Source: Bacillus sp. M6-12
Lineage (GTDB): Bacteria > Bacillota > Bacilli > Bacillales > DSM-1321
DNA: 64,000 nt
NCBI RefSeq assembly: GCF_002860285.1
Contig: NZ_PGVF01000013.1
Span: 82,084-146,083, forward strand
Direction: 5' to 3'
The notes below the pieces were generated by a model. The model did no database searches, was not told the DNA's origin, and worked only from the letters and a program-made list of their open reading frames with translations. Positions 37,656-46,790 of this stretch are shown piece after piece. Each line of letters opens with the position of its first letter. Position 1 is the first letter of the stretch. The translations under genes and the position numbers were made by a program.

Positions 37656-38129
37656 TTAAAAATTTTCAAGTGCCTGACCATTTGTGGCATCATTGAACCG
37701 GGGCGGACAAACCTTAAGGCTTGCTTCCAGTACTAAGTCATTTTCCTCATTTTCGGCACTAACATTTATATTCACCTGCTGCTGGTCCCTATCTACTTCT
37801 TTTACTTCAAAGAGGAATTTAACAGTTCCGTAATGGTAAACCGGCTTATGGTAAGTAATATTCTGTGAGAGAATATGGCTTCCGGGTCCCGGCAGATATT
37901 TTGATACAGCTGAATTTATAATACCAATCAGCATGATGCTTGGAACAATCGGCTTTTTAAAGGGAGTTTGTGAGGCGTAATCGTGCTGAATATAAAGCGG
38001 GTTGGCGTCATTGGTTAAACCCAAGTACAGCAAAAGATCTTTGTCTTCTATTTTTTCAGTCAGGGAAAGCTTCTCGCCAGCTTTAATATCTTCAATTTTC
38101 CTGCCAAGCTTTCGTTTTTTTAATAACAT
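37656..38129 (-). CDS. MaoC-like hotdog-fold dehydratase-domain protein
   Basis: A 157-residue single-domain hotdog protein. The segment YLGLTNDANPLYIQHDYASQTPFKKPIVPSI has the (R)-hydratase/MaoC pattern, with Asp and His placed as the usual hydration dyad (N-D-x-N-P-x-x-H family variant). It could act on an enoyl-CoA or be a non-catalytic relative. GGAGGAGG precedes the ATG. It lies between mdh and phoP, with a terminator-like hairpin on each side, so it may depend on read-through from mdh. The substrate is unknown. Confidence 0.72.
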   Translation of the reverse strand: MLLKKRKLGRKIEDIKAGEKLSLTEKIEDKDLLLYLGLTNDANPLYIQHDYASQTPFKKPIVPSIMLIGIINSAVSKYLPGPGSHILSQNITYHKPVYHYGTVKFLFEVKEVDRDQQQVNINVSAENEENDLVLEASLKVCPPRFNDATNGQALENF

Positions 38130-38160
38130 GGAAACCTCCTCCTTGCATGGTCTAAAACAT

Positions 38161-38199
38161 TTTAAAAAAATTCGGGGAAAATATTGTTTCCCCGAATTT
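38161..38199 (-). terminator. Terminator of citZ-icd-mdh
   Basis: AAATTCGGGGAAA and TTTCCCCGAATTT form a perfect 13-base stem, with seven Ts on the minus strand. Confidence 0.9.
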
Positions 38200-38234
38200 C
38201 AGTCTTTAACCTATTTATATTGAGAATATGTTTT

Positions 38235-39173
38235 TTAAGCTAAAACATTCATTACATTACGAACAGATTCAACAGATTTAGCAAGGGCTGCCTTTTCATC
38301 TTCAGTCAATTCCAGTTCGATTACTTTTTCAATTCCTCCTGCACCAATAATAGTAGGGACGCCAAGGTAAATTCCTTCAAAGCCATATTCACCTTCAAGA
38401 TAAGCGATAGTCGGAAGCACACGGCGCTGATCTTTAAGGATCGCTTCTGCCATTTCAACAAGTGACGCAGCTGGAGCATAGTAAGCACTGCCGTTGCCCA
38501 AAAGATTTACAATCTCACCGCCGCCCTTGCGTGTGCGCTCAACGATTGCATCTAAGCGTTCTTGAGGAATAAGAGTTTCCAATGGGATACCGCCTGCATA
38601 TGAGTAGCGTACAAGAGGAACCATATCATCTCCGTGCCCGCCTAAAACGAAACCGGTTACATCTTTTACAGAAAGATTTAATTCCTGGGCGACAAATGTA
38701 CGGAAACGAGCCGTATCAAGTACTCCAGACTGCCCGATTACACGGTTCTTAGGGAAGCCGGACTCTTGGAACACGGTATAGCTCATTGCATCAACTGGAT
38801 TGGTAAGAACGATGATATAACATTCTGGAGAATATTTCACGATTTCCTTAGTTACAGATTTCATGACTTTTTGATTTGTTTGAACCAAATCATCACGGCT
38901 CATGCCCGGTTTGCGCGCAATCCCCGCTGTAATAATCACGATATCTGAATCAGCTGTGTCTTCGTAGCTGGAGGTTCCTGTAATGTTTGCGTCAAAGCCC
39001 TGGACCGGACTAGCTTCAAGCATATCAAGCGCTTTACCCTTTGTCGGGTTTTCCATTTGAGGAATATCAACTAAAACTACATCACCAAGTTCTTTCTGAG
39101 CTAATAGAAAAGCTGTTGTAGCACCAGTAAATCCTCCACCGATTACAGAGATTTTTTTACGTTTTAACGACAT
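38235..39173 (-). CDS. mdh: Malate dehydrogenase
   Basis: NAD-dependent oxidation of malate to oxaloacetate in the TCA cycle. The 312 residues are of the lactate-dehydrogenase-like MDH type. The NAD-binding loop GGGFTGAT is at 12-19; Asp36 in VLVDIPQ favours NAD over NADP. The substrate Arg is in RKPGMSRDD, and catalytic His180 lies in [11 protein letters not shown]. It is third in citZ-icd-mdh and ends at a strong terminator. Confidence 0.96.
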   Translation of the reverse strand: MSLKRKKISVIGGGFTGATTAFLLAQKELGDVVLVDIPQMENPTKGKALDMLEASPVQGFDANITGTSSYEDTADSDIVIITAGIARKPGMSRDDLVQTNQKVMKSVTKEIVKYSPECYIIVLTNPVDAMSYTVFQESGFPKNRVIGQSGVLDTARFRTFVAQELNLSVKDVTGFVLGGHGDDMVPLVRYSYAGGIPLETLIPQERLDAIVERTRKGGGEIVNLLGNGSAYYAPAASLVEMAEAILKDQRRVLPTIAYLEGEYGFEGIYLGVPTIIGAGGIEKVIELELTEDEKAALAKSVESVRNVMNVLA

Positions 39174-39210
39174 AACATTCCCTCCTCAACTTTTAAGCTT
39201 CCAGGATATT

Positions 39211-39256
39211 AAACTGCTTCTGTACTTGACCGCGGAAGGCCAGGCACAGAAGCAAC
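39211..39256 (-). other. Intercistronic hairpin between icd and mdh
   Basis: GCTTCTGT (39216-39223) and ACAGAAGC (39246-39253) enclose a GC-rich loop. On the minus strand it is not followed by a T run, so it looks more like a processing or stability element than a terminator. Confidence 0.4.
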
Positions 39257-39287
39257 TTTTTGTTAGATAATAAATTATTGGATTAAA

Positions 39288-40556
39288 TTACAGGTTTTTA
39301 ATCAATTCATCAGCAAATTCAGAGCATTTTACTTCTGTTGCTCCATCCATCAAACGGGCAAAGTCATAAGTCACAACTTTAGAAGAGATTGTCTTCTCAA
39401 CAGAAGCTGTAATCATTTTCGCTGCTTCTGTCCATCCAAGGTGTTCAAGCATTAGCACACCTGATAGAAGTACAGAAGAAGGATTCACTTTATCCTGGCC
39501 TGCATACTTAGGAGCAGTTCCATGTGTTGCTTCGAAAATTGCATGTCCTGTTTCATAGTTAATGTTTGCACCTGGGGCAATGCCGATTCCGCCAACCTGT
39601 GCAGCAAGTGCATCAGAAATGTAATCTCCGTTTAGGTTCATCGTTGCAACAACATCAAATTCTTTTGGACGAGTAAGGATCTGCTGCAGGAAGATATCCG
39701 CGATTGAATCCTTGATAATGATCTTGCCTGCTGCTTCAGCTTCAGACTGAGCTTTGTTTGCAGCATCTGAGCCTTGTTCAGCCTTAATGCGGTCATATTG
39801 GTCCCAAGTGAATACTTTATCGCCGAATTCCTGTTCAGCAAGCTCGTATCCCCAGTTCTTAAATGCACCTTCAGTGAACTTCATAATATTGCCTTTATGT
39901 ACTAGAGTTACAGACTTCCGTCCCTCTTTGATTGCGTAATTGATCGCTGCACGGACAAGGCGTTTTGTTCCTTCTTCAGAAACAGGCTTGATACCAATTC
40001 CTGATGTCTCAGGGAAACGGATTTTATTAACTCCCATCTCGTTACGAAGGAAGTCAATCACCTTTTTCACTTCGTCAGAACCTTGTGCATATTCGATTCC
40101 GGCGTAAATATCTTCAGTATTCTCACGGAAAATAACCATATCGGTATCTTCAGGGCGCTTTACCGGAGAAGGAACACCATCAAAATAGCGAACTGGGCGC
40201 AGGCAAACGAACAGGTCAAGTTCCTGGCGCAAAGCAACGTTCAATGAACGGATCCCGCCGCCGATAGGAGTAGTAAGCGGGCCTTTAATTGCAATTAAAT
40301 ATTCCTGGATAACATCCAGTGTTTCCTTTGGAAGCCACTCGCCAGTTTGGTTGAATGCCTTTTCCCCTGCAAGTACTTCCTGCCATACAATTGACTTTTC
40401 ACCGTTATATGCTTTTTCTACTGCTGCTTCAAGAACGCGTGATGCTGCTGCCCAAATATCAGGACCAATGCCATCTCCTTCGATAAATGGGATGACTGGA
40501 TTATTTGGCACACGCAGCGTACCATTTTCCACTGTAATTTTTTCACCTTGAGTCAT
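39288..40556 (-). CDS. icd: Isocitrate dehydrogenase, NADP-dependent
   Basis: Oxidative decarboxylation of isocitrate to 2-oxoglutarate. The 422 residues show the substrate loop with [21 protein letters not shown], the [10 protein letters not shown] segment, the catalytic [17 protein letters not shown] motif and [10 protein letters not shown] near the coenzyme site. I chose ATG at 40556, which follows TGGAGGG by eight bases and gives [12 protein letters not shown] as in relatives. It is the middle gene of citZ-icd-mdh, with a palindromic repeat between it and citZ. Confidence 0.95.
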   Translation of the reverse strand: MTQGEKITVENGTLRVPNNPVIPFIEGDGIGPDIWAAASRVLEAAVEKAYNGEKSIVWQEVLAGEKAFNQTGEWLPKETLDVIQEYLIAIKGPLTTPIGGGIRSLNVALRQELDLFVCLRPVRYFDGVPSPVKRPEDTDMVIFRENTEDIYAGIEYAQGSDEVKKVIDFLRNEMGVNKIRFPETSGIGIKPVSEEGTKRLVRAAINYAIKEGRKSVTLVHKGNIMKFTEGAFKNWGYELAEQEFGDKVFTWDQYDRIKAEQGSDAANKAQSEAEAAGKIIIKDSIADIFLQQILTRPKEFDVVATMNLNGDYISDALAAQVGGIGIAPGANINYETGHAIFEATHGTAPKYAGQDKVNPSSVLLSGVLMLEHLGWTEAAKMITASVEKTISSKVVTYDFARLMDGATEVKCSEFADELIKNL

Positions 40557-40598
40557 TGCTTTTCCCTCCAAAATCGATATCAAAGGTAAGGGCACTTC

Positions 40599-40721
40599 GA
40601 AAAGCGGAAGCGCCTTGATAAGCCCTGACCAGCATAAGACGAATTCCGTAAGAAGGCGTTCTTTGCCTTCTGGGGAATTTGCTTATGACCTCGCGGGGCC
40701 AGGCGCTGCAGCTAGACATCT
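40599..40721 (+). repeat. Palindromic intergenic repeat, full-length copy (R5)
   Basis: About 123 bases from GAAAAGCGGAAGCGCC to GGCGCTGCAGCTAGACATCT. It shares CATAAG/CTTATG and GAAGGC/GCCTTC arms with the copy at 15976-16099 and has an extra AATTCC/GGAATT pair. It lies in the spacer between citZ and icd. Confidence 0.85.
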
Positions 40722-40808
40722 TTCTTGTTCTAAATAAATAAGAAGCCCCTTACCCTTACTACTACACTATTAATTTACTTTAGTTCTGTCAATTCAAAAA
40801 ATGCAAAC

Positions 40809-41924
40809 CTATCGTGCGTCAACCGGCACATATTTTTGCATGCCAGGGCCTGTGTATTCAGCACGCGGGCGGATCAGACGATTATTTTCGTACTGCTCCA
40901 GAATATGAGCAAGCCAGCCTGAAGTACGGCTTACTGCAAAAATTGGTGTAAATAAATCGTGGTCGATGCCAAGGCTGTGATAGACAGATGCTGAATAGAA
41001 GTCAACATTAGGCGGCAGATTTTTTTGAGATGTTACAAGTTCATCTATTTTAATCGACATTTCGTAATATTCTGCCTGTCCTGTCAGATTTGTTAATCTC
41101 TGGGACATAACTTTAAGATGCTTCGCACGCGGATCCCCTTTACGGTATACACGATGGCCGAAGCCCATGATTTTTTCTTTATTTTGAAGTTTATTAGTTA
41201 CATAGCTTTCTACGTTTTCAACCGACCCGATCTCTTTTAGCATCTTCATTACAGCTTCATTAGCTCCGCCATGCAGAGGCCCTTTCAATGCACCAATGGC
41301 TGCTGTAACACCTGAATAAATATCAGATAGGGTAGCCACACATACGCGCGCTGTAAAAGTGGATGCATTAAGCTCATGGTCAGCATGAAGAACCAGTGCT
41401 TTATTAAACGCTTCTTCTTCGATCGGAGATGGTTCCTCACCGCTCATCATATACAGGAAGTTGGCCGCAAAGCTCAGATCAGTTCTCGGAGCTACTGGTT
41501 CAAGTCCTTTTCTTACACGGGAGAATGCTGAAACAATGGAAGGGATCTTTGCCTGAAGGCGGATCGCTTTACGGTAGTTTGCATCTTCATCCATCAGGTC
41601 CGCTTCTTTGTCATAAAGTCCCAAGAGTGAAATTGCGGAACGCAGGGCAGTCATTGGATGAACTTCCTTAATCGGGTACATTTTGAAGTGATCAAGCACT
41701 TCCTGAGGCAGGCTGGCGTTCTCTGCAAGCTGCTGTGTCAGTTCAGACAGCTGGGCTTTATTAGGAAGCTTGCGGTGCCATAATAAATAAATTACTTCTT
41801 CAAATGTTGCATTTTCTGCTAGATCATCGATGTCATAGCCTACATATGTAAGCGTATCATCAATTATGGAGCTAATGGATGATGTTGTTGCTACTATTCC
41901 TTCCAGACCTCTTGTTACTGTCAT
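40809..41924 (-). CDS. citZ: Citrate synthase
   Basis: Condenses acetyl-CoA and oxaloacetate. The 371 residues start MTVTRGLEGIVATTSSIS, with catalytic His in LVLHADHELNAST, a second in GFGHRVYRKGDPRAKHL, and Asp in the FYSASVYHSLGIDHDLFTPIFAVSR stretch. I chose ATG at 41924, seven bases after AAAGGAGAG; the frame continues open for 66 codons upstream but that part does not resemble the family. It heads citZ-icd-mdh, with a promoter about 330 bases upstream and a CcpA-type site between. Confidence 0.95.
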   Translation of the reverse strand: MTVTRGLEGIVATTSSISSIIDDTLTYVGYDIDDLAENATFEEVIYLLWHRKLPNKAQLSELTQQLAENASLPQEVLDHFKMYPIKEVHPMTALRSAISLLGLYDKEADLMDEDANYRKAIRLQAKIPSIVSAFSRVRKGLEPVAPRTDLSFAANFLYMMSGEEPSPIEEEAFNKALVLHADHELNASTFTARVCVATLSDIYSGVTAAIGALKGPLHGGANEAVMKMLKEIGSVENVESYVTNKLQNKEKIMGFGHRVYRKGDPRAKHLKVMSQRLTNLTGQAEYYEMSIKIDELVTSQKNLPPNVDFYSASVYHSLGIDHDLFTPIFAVSRTSGWLAHILEQYENNRLIRPRAEYTGPGMQKYVPVDAR

Positions 41925-42052
41925 CAAGAATCTCTCCTTTTTATAAAATTCCCCTTTACCCATTACTATCTGCGTATATAGTCGACCACGGATGGCATGA
42001 GCGCATTTCCACACCATATGTATCTCTAACCGAAGGAAAACCTCCGGAAAAA

Positions 42053-42066
42053 TGAAAGCGTTGCCA
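42053..42066. promoter_or_regulatory. CcpA-type cre site in the citZ leader
   Basis: TGAAAGCGTTGCCA fits the cre pattern TGNNANCGNWNNCA. It lies about 190 bases after the likely transcription start, a position where bound CcpA would act as a roadblock. Catabolite control of citZ is known in B. subtilis. Confidence 0.6.
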
Positions 42067-42259
42067 ATAGTGCTAAAAAACCTGAATAAATTGACATTAG
42101 GAAAAAGCACTAGCACTTCCATTTGTACCCCTTCTTGACGCTTTCAAAACTTTCTTAACTGAGCGCTTGCTCAATGCTGCGGCGCTGTTTCCGTAAACAG
42201 ACAGGTCCTTGGACAAGCATGTTTATAGAAAAATATGAAAGGATGCGCTTACAAGTCCT

Positions 42260-42288
42260 ATTATAAACAATTATCTGACATTTGTGAA
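42260..42288 (-). promoter_or_regulatory. Sigma-A promoter of citZ
   Basis: TTCACA (42283-42288) and TATAAT (42260-42265) are 17 bases apart on the minus strand. This implies an untranslated leader of about 330 bases. Confidence 0.68.
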
Positions 42289-42717
42289 CGAAAAAGCACA
42301 AAATGTGAATAAATTAATATTTTATTAGAAAAACACAATGGATATAAAACTAACTTAGTTTTTACAATCTTTCGCTAATAATCTAATAGAATATGTATTT
42401 CCACTTTGCCATATATTTAGAAGAGAACATTCATACCTGAAAAATGGAAGCAGATTAATTAAAATTACGTTCAGGAAAAAACATCTTTCGGTATAAACCC
42501 TAGTTAACAGACAAATTGCTTTGCAGCTGTAAAGACAATACTGAAGCTCCCCTGTTATAAATATCAATTCCATAAATTCTTTGTGCCTGACAGCTATCAT
42601 ATTACTTAATTATTACTAAACACGTTAATAGAAGAGGGCTCATTCAACGTGTTAAACCCTGTGGCCTCCGCAAGCGGCCCGACAGGTTTTCAAGACGGGC
42701 CCTTGAGCCAATGCGTA
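42289..42717. other. Gene-poor spacer between the citZ promoter and ytwI
   Basis: AT-rich sequence with no convincing gene. AACACGTT/AACGTGTT (42619-42653) and GGCCCG/CGGGCC (42676-42701) are hairpins just after ytwI; neither has a good T tract. One 81-residue frame on the minus strand has no ribosome site or family resemblance. Confidence 0.5.
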
Positions 42718-43176
42718 TCACCTTATGAATTCAAAAATTTTCATGCAAATAAACGCAATGCCTGCACCGATAAGCGGACCTACTGCGATACCTTTGAACA
42801 GGGCAACAGCAAGAATCGTTCCGAAGACCAGGGCAGTTGTAATATGCGGATCGTTTTCCAAAAGGGTAATACCGCTTTTCGCTATTAATGCAACTGCTAT
42901 TCCTGAACCCAGGGCTATCCAGGCCAATGGAGATTTCATTGCCAAACCCAGTTCTTTAAAGCCGATCGAACCGTTAGCAATTGGGACAAGTACTGCAATT
43001 GTAATAATTGTCACTCCAAGGTTAATTCCTTTGGATTGCAAGAATGGAAAAACCTTTGAATCAAGCCAGGATGCCTTTAATAACAGCAAGGACACTGCGG
43101 CAGCAATCAATGATGTGTTTTTCGCCACTATGCCGATTAAGGCCAGAAGCACTAAAAAAAGTACTGGTCCACTCAT
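42718..43176 (-). CDS. ytwI: DUF441 membrane protein, YtwI-like
   Basis: A 152-residue membrane protein with four or more hydrophobic stretches (about 5-35, 50-68, 80-97, 108-145) rich in Gly, Ala and Ile, typical of DUF441. Function is unknown. I chose ATG at 43176, six bases after AGGAGA; the six-codon extension has no site. It lies between citZ and ytvI, as in B. subtilis, and is divergent from ytvI. Confidence 0.84.
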   Translation of the reverse strand: MSGPVLFLVLLALIGIVAKNTSLIAAAVSLLLLKASWLDSKVFPFLQSKGINLGVTIITIAVLVPIANGSIGFKELGLAMKSPLAWIALGSGIAVALIAKSGITLLENDPHITTALVFGTILAVALFKGIAVGPLIGAGIAFICMKIFEFIR

Positions 43177-43333
43177 GTTCAATCTCCTAGTCATGTAATT
43201 ATGTCAATATAACTTCCCGAGCAATATTAATCAGTTTGCTGCCAGGCTAATTTTTTATTTTTTTCAGCTATATAATTTAAGATTTTTCACTTAATTTGAA
43301 TATAAACAGAAAAGAAATAGGAGGACTTTATTC

Positions 43334-44461
43334 TTGAATCCCATTCACGTACAACGGCTTTTACGTCTTCTATTCGTAGTTTGTATCATTTTACTAGCTT
43401 CAGCTGCCCTGTTTTATGTTTCAAGATATACATATCCATTTATCATTGCCATTGTGATTGCTTTTCTAATTAATCCGCTGGTCAACTTTATAGAGCGGAA
43501 GATTCGGCTTCCCAGGGGGCTAGCCGTATTCGTATCCCTTGCCTTCATTCTTTCTTTATTTGCCGGTATGGTTACACTTTTGGTGGCCGAAATTGTTTCT
43601 GGTGCTGATTATCTTGGGAATATGGTACCCCGGCACCTCGATACTCTAATCGATTATATGGAAGATTTTATCGAATCGCAAATAATCCCGCTCTTTAATC
43701 AAATTGCAGCCTATTTTAATAACTTGGATGCCAGTCAGCAAAACACACTTATGACAAATATTGAAAATAGCGGCAAGCAAATTGGTTCAACAGTGGGAGA
43801 TTTTATTCAAAGCTTTTTTCAAAAAATACCCGCTATCATCGGCTGGTTTCCAAACGCTGCAACCGTTATCGTTTTTTCTCTTCTGGCTACTTTCTTCATT
43901 AGCAAGGACTGGTACCACCTTTCTAGGATAGGCGGCAGGATTTTGCCGCAAAAAATTTTTCGTGGGATAAAAAGAGTAATTGAGGATTTAAAAAAGGCAT
44001 TATTCGGGTTTATCCGCGCACAGTTTACGCTAATATCCATAACAACGGTAATCGTGCTAATCGGCCTGCTCGTTCTGCATGTAGAATATGCGATCACTAT
44101 TGCCTTAATAGTCGGTATGGTGGATATTTTGCCCTATCTCGGAACCGGAGCGGTCTTCGTTCCCTGGATTGTTTTTGAGTTTATCTCAGGTGAAACGAAC
44201 CTGGCAGTCGGGCTTTCCGTCTTATACATAGTAGTAATTGTCCAGCGGCAGCTTATGGAGCCTAAGGTTCTCTCCTCCAGCATCGGTCTAGACCCGCTTG
44301 CAACTCTAGTGTCGCTTTTTGTAGGATTTAAAATAATGGGCTTCCTTGGACTAATTGCAGGCCCTATCGTCCTTGTAATTGTAAATACGCTGCAGCGGGC
44401 GAATACCTTCAGGGCTGTTTGGCAGTTCATCCTTGGTGATGACAAAAGCAGCAGTACTTAA
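43334..44461 (+). CDS. ytvI: AI-2E family transporter, sporulation membrane protein YtvI
   Basis: A 375-residue polytopic membrane protein with about eight helices: paired helices near 12-30 and 33-50, one near 60-85, and a C-terminal group from about 170 on. The last part contains DILPYLGTGAVFVPW and EPKVLSSSIGLDPLATLVSLFVGFKIMG, a signature of the AI-2E/PerM family. B. subtilis YtvI is annotated as a sporulation membrane protein. The start is TTG, nine bases after AGGAGG. The transported substrate is unknown. Confidence 0.88.
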   Translation: MNPIHVQRLLRLLFVVCIILLASAALFYVSRYTYPFIIAIVIAFLINPLVNFIERKIRLPRGLAVFVSLAFILSLFAGMVTLLVAEIVSGADYLGNMVPRHLDTLIDYMEDFIESQIIPLFNQIAAYFNNLDASQQNTLMTNIENSGKQIGSTVGDFIQSFFQKIPAIIGWFPNAATVIVFSLLATFFISKDWYHLSRIGGRILPQKIFRGIKRVIEDLKKALFGFIRAQFTLISITTVIVLIGLLVLHVEYAITIALIVGMVDILPYLGTGAVFVPWIVFEFISGETNLAVGLSVLYIVVIVQRQLMEPKVLSSSIGLDPLATLVSLFVGFKIMGFLGLIAGPIVLVIVNTLQRANTFRAVWQFILGDDKSSST

Positions 44462-44500
44462 GGAAATGCGAGCATATGAACCCAATTCCTTATACCCGCC

Positions 44501-44533
44501 AAAAGGAGGACGCTATTTTCGCGTCCTCCTTTT
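44501..44533. terminator. Bidirectional terminator between ytvI and aceA
   Basis: AAAAGGAGGACGC and GCGTCCTCCTTTT form a 13-base stem between convergent genes. Confidence 0.9.
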
Positions 44534-44574
44534 GATTAAGAAAATATGATTGTTTTTACTTGGAGCTTTACGGC

Positions 44575-45876
44575 TTATTGAGGAACCGATTCCTTGTTAT
44601 CTGCATGGAATTGCTCCGCTTCAGTAGATCCCTTTAGGGCAGTAGTTGAAGATGTCCCTCCGGATATAACCTGGGCCACTTCATCAAAATAGCCTGTTCC
44701 AACTTCGCGCTGGTGTCTTGTGGCAGTGTAGCCATGTACTTCACTTGCGAATTCTGCCTGTTGAAGTTCGGAGTAAGCAGCCATGCCGCGGTCTTTGTAC
44801 TTACGAGCCAATTCAAACATACCATGGTTAAGGGCATGGAAACCGGCAAGCGTAACAAATTGAAACTTGTATCCCATTTTGCCCAGTTCCACCTGGAAGT
44901 TGGCAATCGTTTCATCATCCAGCTTTTGCTTCCAATTAAATGATGGAGAGCAGTTATAGGCTAGGAGCTTTCCTGGGAATTGCTCATGGATTGCCTCAGC
45001 GAATCTGCGGGCTTCGTCGATATTCGGCTCAGAAGTTTCACACCAGATCAGGTCAGCATATGGGGCATATGAAAGTCCTCTGGCAATCGCCTGATCAAGC
45101 CCGGCCCGGGTCCGGTAAAATCCTTCCGGAGTACGTTCGCCTGTGATAAATTCTGCGTCCGCAGGGTCAATATCACTTGTAATTAAATCCGCAGCATTCG
45201 CGTCAGTTCGTGCAACCAGAACAGTCGGGACACCCATTACATCCGCTGCAAAGCGGGCAGCAATTAAGTTGCGCACTGAGGTCTGTGTAGGAAGAAGCAC
45301 TTTTCCGCCAAGGTGGCCGCACTTCTTTTCTGATGATAGCTGGTCTTCAAAATGAACGCCGGCAGCCCCTGCCTCAATCATCCCTTTCATTAATTCAAAC
45401 ACATTCAGCTGTCCTCCGAAACCGGCTTCCGCATCCGCAACAATAGGTGCATACCAATCGATTTCTTCATTCCCTTCCATATAATGAATCTGGTCTGCAC
45501 GCTGAAGGGCCTGGTTAATGCGTTTAACAACCTGCGGTACGCTATTTGCCGGATATAAGCTTTGGTCAGGGTACATATGGCCAGAAAGGTTTGCGTCCGC
45601 TGCAACCTGCCATCCGCTAAGGTAAATAGCTTTCAAACCTGCTTTCACTTGCTGCATCGCCTGATTTCCTGTCAAAGCTCCAAGTGCATTGATGAAATCC
45701 TCAGTATGCAGAAGCTTCCAGAGCTTTTCGGAGCCGTGGCGGGCAAGCGTATGCTCGATATCCAGGGAACCTCGTAGGCGGATGACATCCTCCCCGCTGT
45801 ACGGTCTTGCAATGCCTTTCCACCTTTCATCCGTTTTCCAGCTTTCCTCTAATTGCCTAGCTTTTTCTTGTCTCAT
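44575..45876 (-). CDS. aceA: Isocitrate lyase
   Basis: Splits isocitrate to succinate and glyoxylate, the first step of the glyoxylate shunt. The 433 residues contain the catalytic signature KKCGH at 184-188, with nucleophilic Cys186, and NCSPSFNW and substrate-loop residues further on. The length is that of compact Gram-positive enzymes. AAGGAGG precedes the ATG by ten bases. No malate synthase gene is in the window; standard B. subtilis lacks this shunt, so this gene marks a metabolic difference. Confidence 0.95.
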   Translation of the reverse strand: MRQEKARQLEESWKTDERWKGIARPYSGEDVIRLRGSLDIEHTLARHGSEKLWKLLHTEDFINALGALTGNQAMQQVKAGLKAIYLSGWQVAADANLSGHMYPDQSLYPANSVPQVVKRINQALQRADQIHYMEGNEEIDWYAPIVADAEAGFGGQLNVFELMKGMIEAGAAGVHFEDQLSSEKKCGHLGGKVLLPTQTSVRNLIAARFAADVMGVPTVLVARTDANAADLITSDIDPADAEFITGERTPEGFYRTRAGLDQAIARGLSYAPYADLIWCETSEPNIDEARRFAEAIHEQFPGKLLAYNCSPSFNWKQKLDDETIANFQVELGKMGYKFQFVTLAGFHALNHGMFELARKYKDRGMAAYSELQQAEFASEVHGYTATRHQREVGTGYFDEVAQVISGGTSSTTALKGSTEAEQFHADNKESVPQ

Positions 45877-46023
45877 ATTCTATTTTCCTCCTTAAATATT
45901 CTTTAATTTGTAAGTATTCGCAACTATCTAAAACTATTTAACCCTCAAGCAGCAGCTATTAAGTTCACTCCCTCTCCATATTAATAAAATTGTTATAATA
46001 CAGTTTTTCCATGTCTTGTTTGT

Positions 46024-46053
46024 ATTATATAACAACGATTTTTAGTTTGTCAC
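46024..46053 (-). promoter_or_regulatory. Sigma-A promoter of aceA
   Basis: GTGACA (46048-46053) and TATAAT (46024-46029) are 18 bases apart on the minus strand, with a leader of about 140 bases to aceA. No clear cre was found between. Confidence 0.65.
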
Positions 46054-46166
46054 TTTATTTTTCAAAAAATTCTAAAAAAAATAAAAAGACAAGTTTCAAC
46101 AGAAAAAACACCGTAAACTTGGACGATTAACTACTTCCGGATCATCCAAACCGGTTCATTCTTTTT

Positions 46167-46219
46167 CAAAAAAAATCCCCTGGCAGGGGCGGTGAGTAGT
46201 CACCTCCTTAGCCAGGGGC
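46167..46219 (-). terminator. Terminator of fxsA
   Basis: CCCCTGGC and GCCAGGGG are outer arms, with inner GGTGA/TCACC around CTAC. Eight Ts follow on the minus strand. Confidence 0.86.
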
Positions 46220-46245
46220 AATGCTAGTGCCAGCGCGGGATCCGC

Positions 46246-46632
46246 TTAGCGAATAATCGTGATATTTTTATTAATCATCCTGTGCCTGATGAACCGCAGC
46301 AGCACCGGCTTAATCATTTTTCGTGTCAGCGGCAGCAGGAGAATAAATCCAGTGATGTCGGTAAGGAAGCCGGGCGTTAGCAAAAGGCAGGCACCTGCCA
46401 GAATACAGATTCCATCCAGTACAGCCTCCCCCGGAAGCTGGCCTGTCCTCATTTGCAGCTGTGCGTTTTGCAATGTTTCCAGCCCTTGCTTTTTGGCTAA
46501 ATATGCGCCAGCTATTCCAGTAGCGATAATTAATAAAATGGTGGGAATATAACCAATTGTTCTTCCGGAGAGCACCAGCGTGCCTATCTCAAAAGCTGGG
46601 ACGATTATCAAAATCAAGAGCAAATATCTCAT
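46246..46632 (-). CDS. fxsA: FxsA-family membrane protein
   Basis: A 128-residue membrane protein with three or four helices (about 2-18, 24-43, 70-100). The start MRYLLLILIIVPAFEIGTLV and the loop QGLETLQNAQLQMRTGQLPGEAVLDG are typical of FxsA, named in E. coli for relieving F-factor exclusion of phage T7. The role in Bacillaceae is unknown. GGAGG lies before the ATG. It lies downstream of pykA but after its terminator. Confidence 0.88.
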   Translation of the reverse strand: MRYLLLILIIVPAFEIGTLVLSGRTIGYIPTILLIIATGIAGAYLAKKQGLETLQNAQLQMRTGQLPGEAVLDGICILAGACLLLTPGFLTDITGFILLLPLTRKMIKPVLLRFIRHRMINKNITIIR

Positions 46633-46732
46633 ACATTCCTCCAGATAAAAAAGTTCTTGTACTATTAGTATACACCCAAATTAAAACTCATTCCTTTAAA
46701 TCATTCCGGATAAATTATTGCCGGTTCAAAGC

Positions 46733-46763
46733 AAAAAACCCTGCCAGAAAAAACAGGCAGGGC
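46733..46763 (-). terminator. Terminator of pfkA-pykA
   Basis: CCCTGCC and GGCAGGG pair around a ten-base loop and are followed by TTTTTTGC on the minus strand. Confidence 0.82.
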
Positions 46764-46790
46764 AGTAAAAATCACTAAAAGTTATACGGA

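Noticed and set aside
42135..42155. Second cre-like sequence TGAAAGCGTCAAGA upstream of citZ
   Set aside because: It misses the right half of the consensus at three positions, unlike the site at 42053-42066.
42355..42600. Minus-strand frame of 81 codons in the ytwI-citZ spacer
   Set aside because: Cysteine- and aromatic-rich composition, no ribosome site and no resemblance to a known protein.
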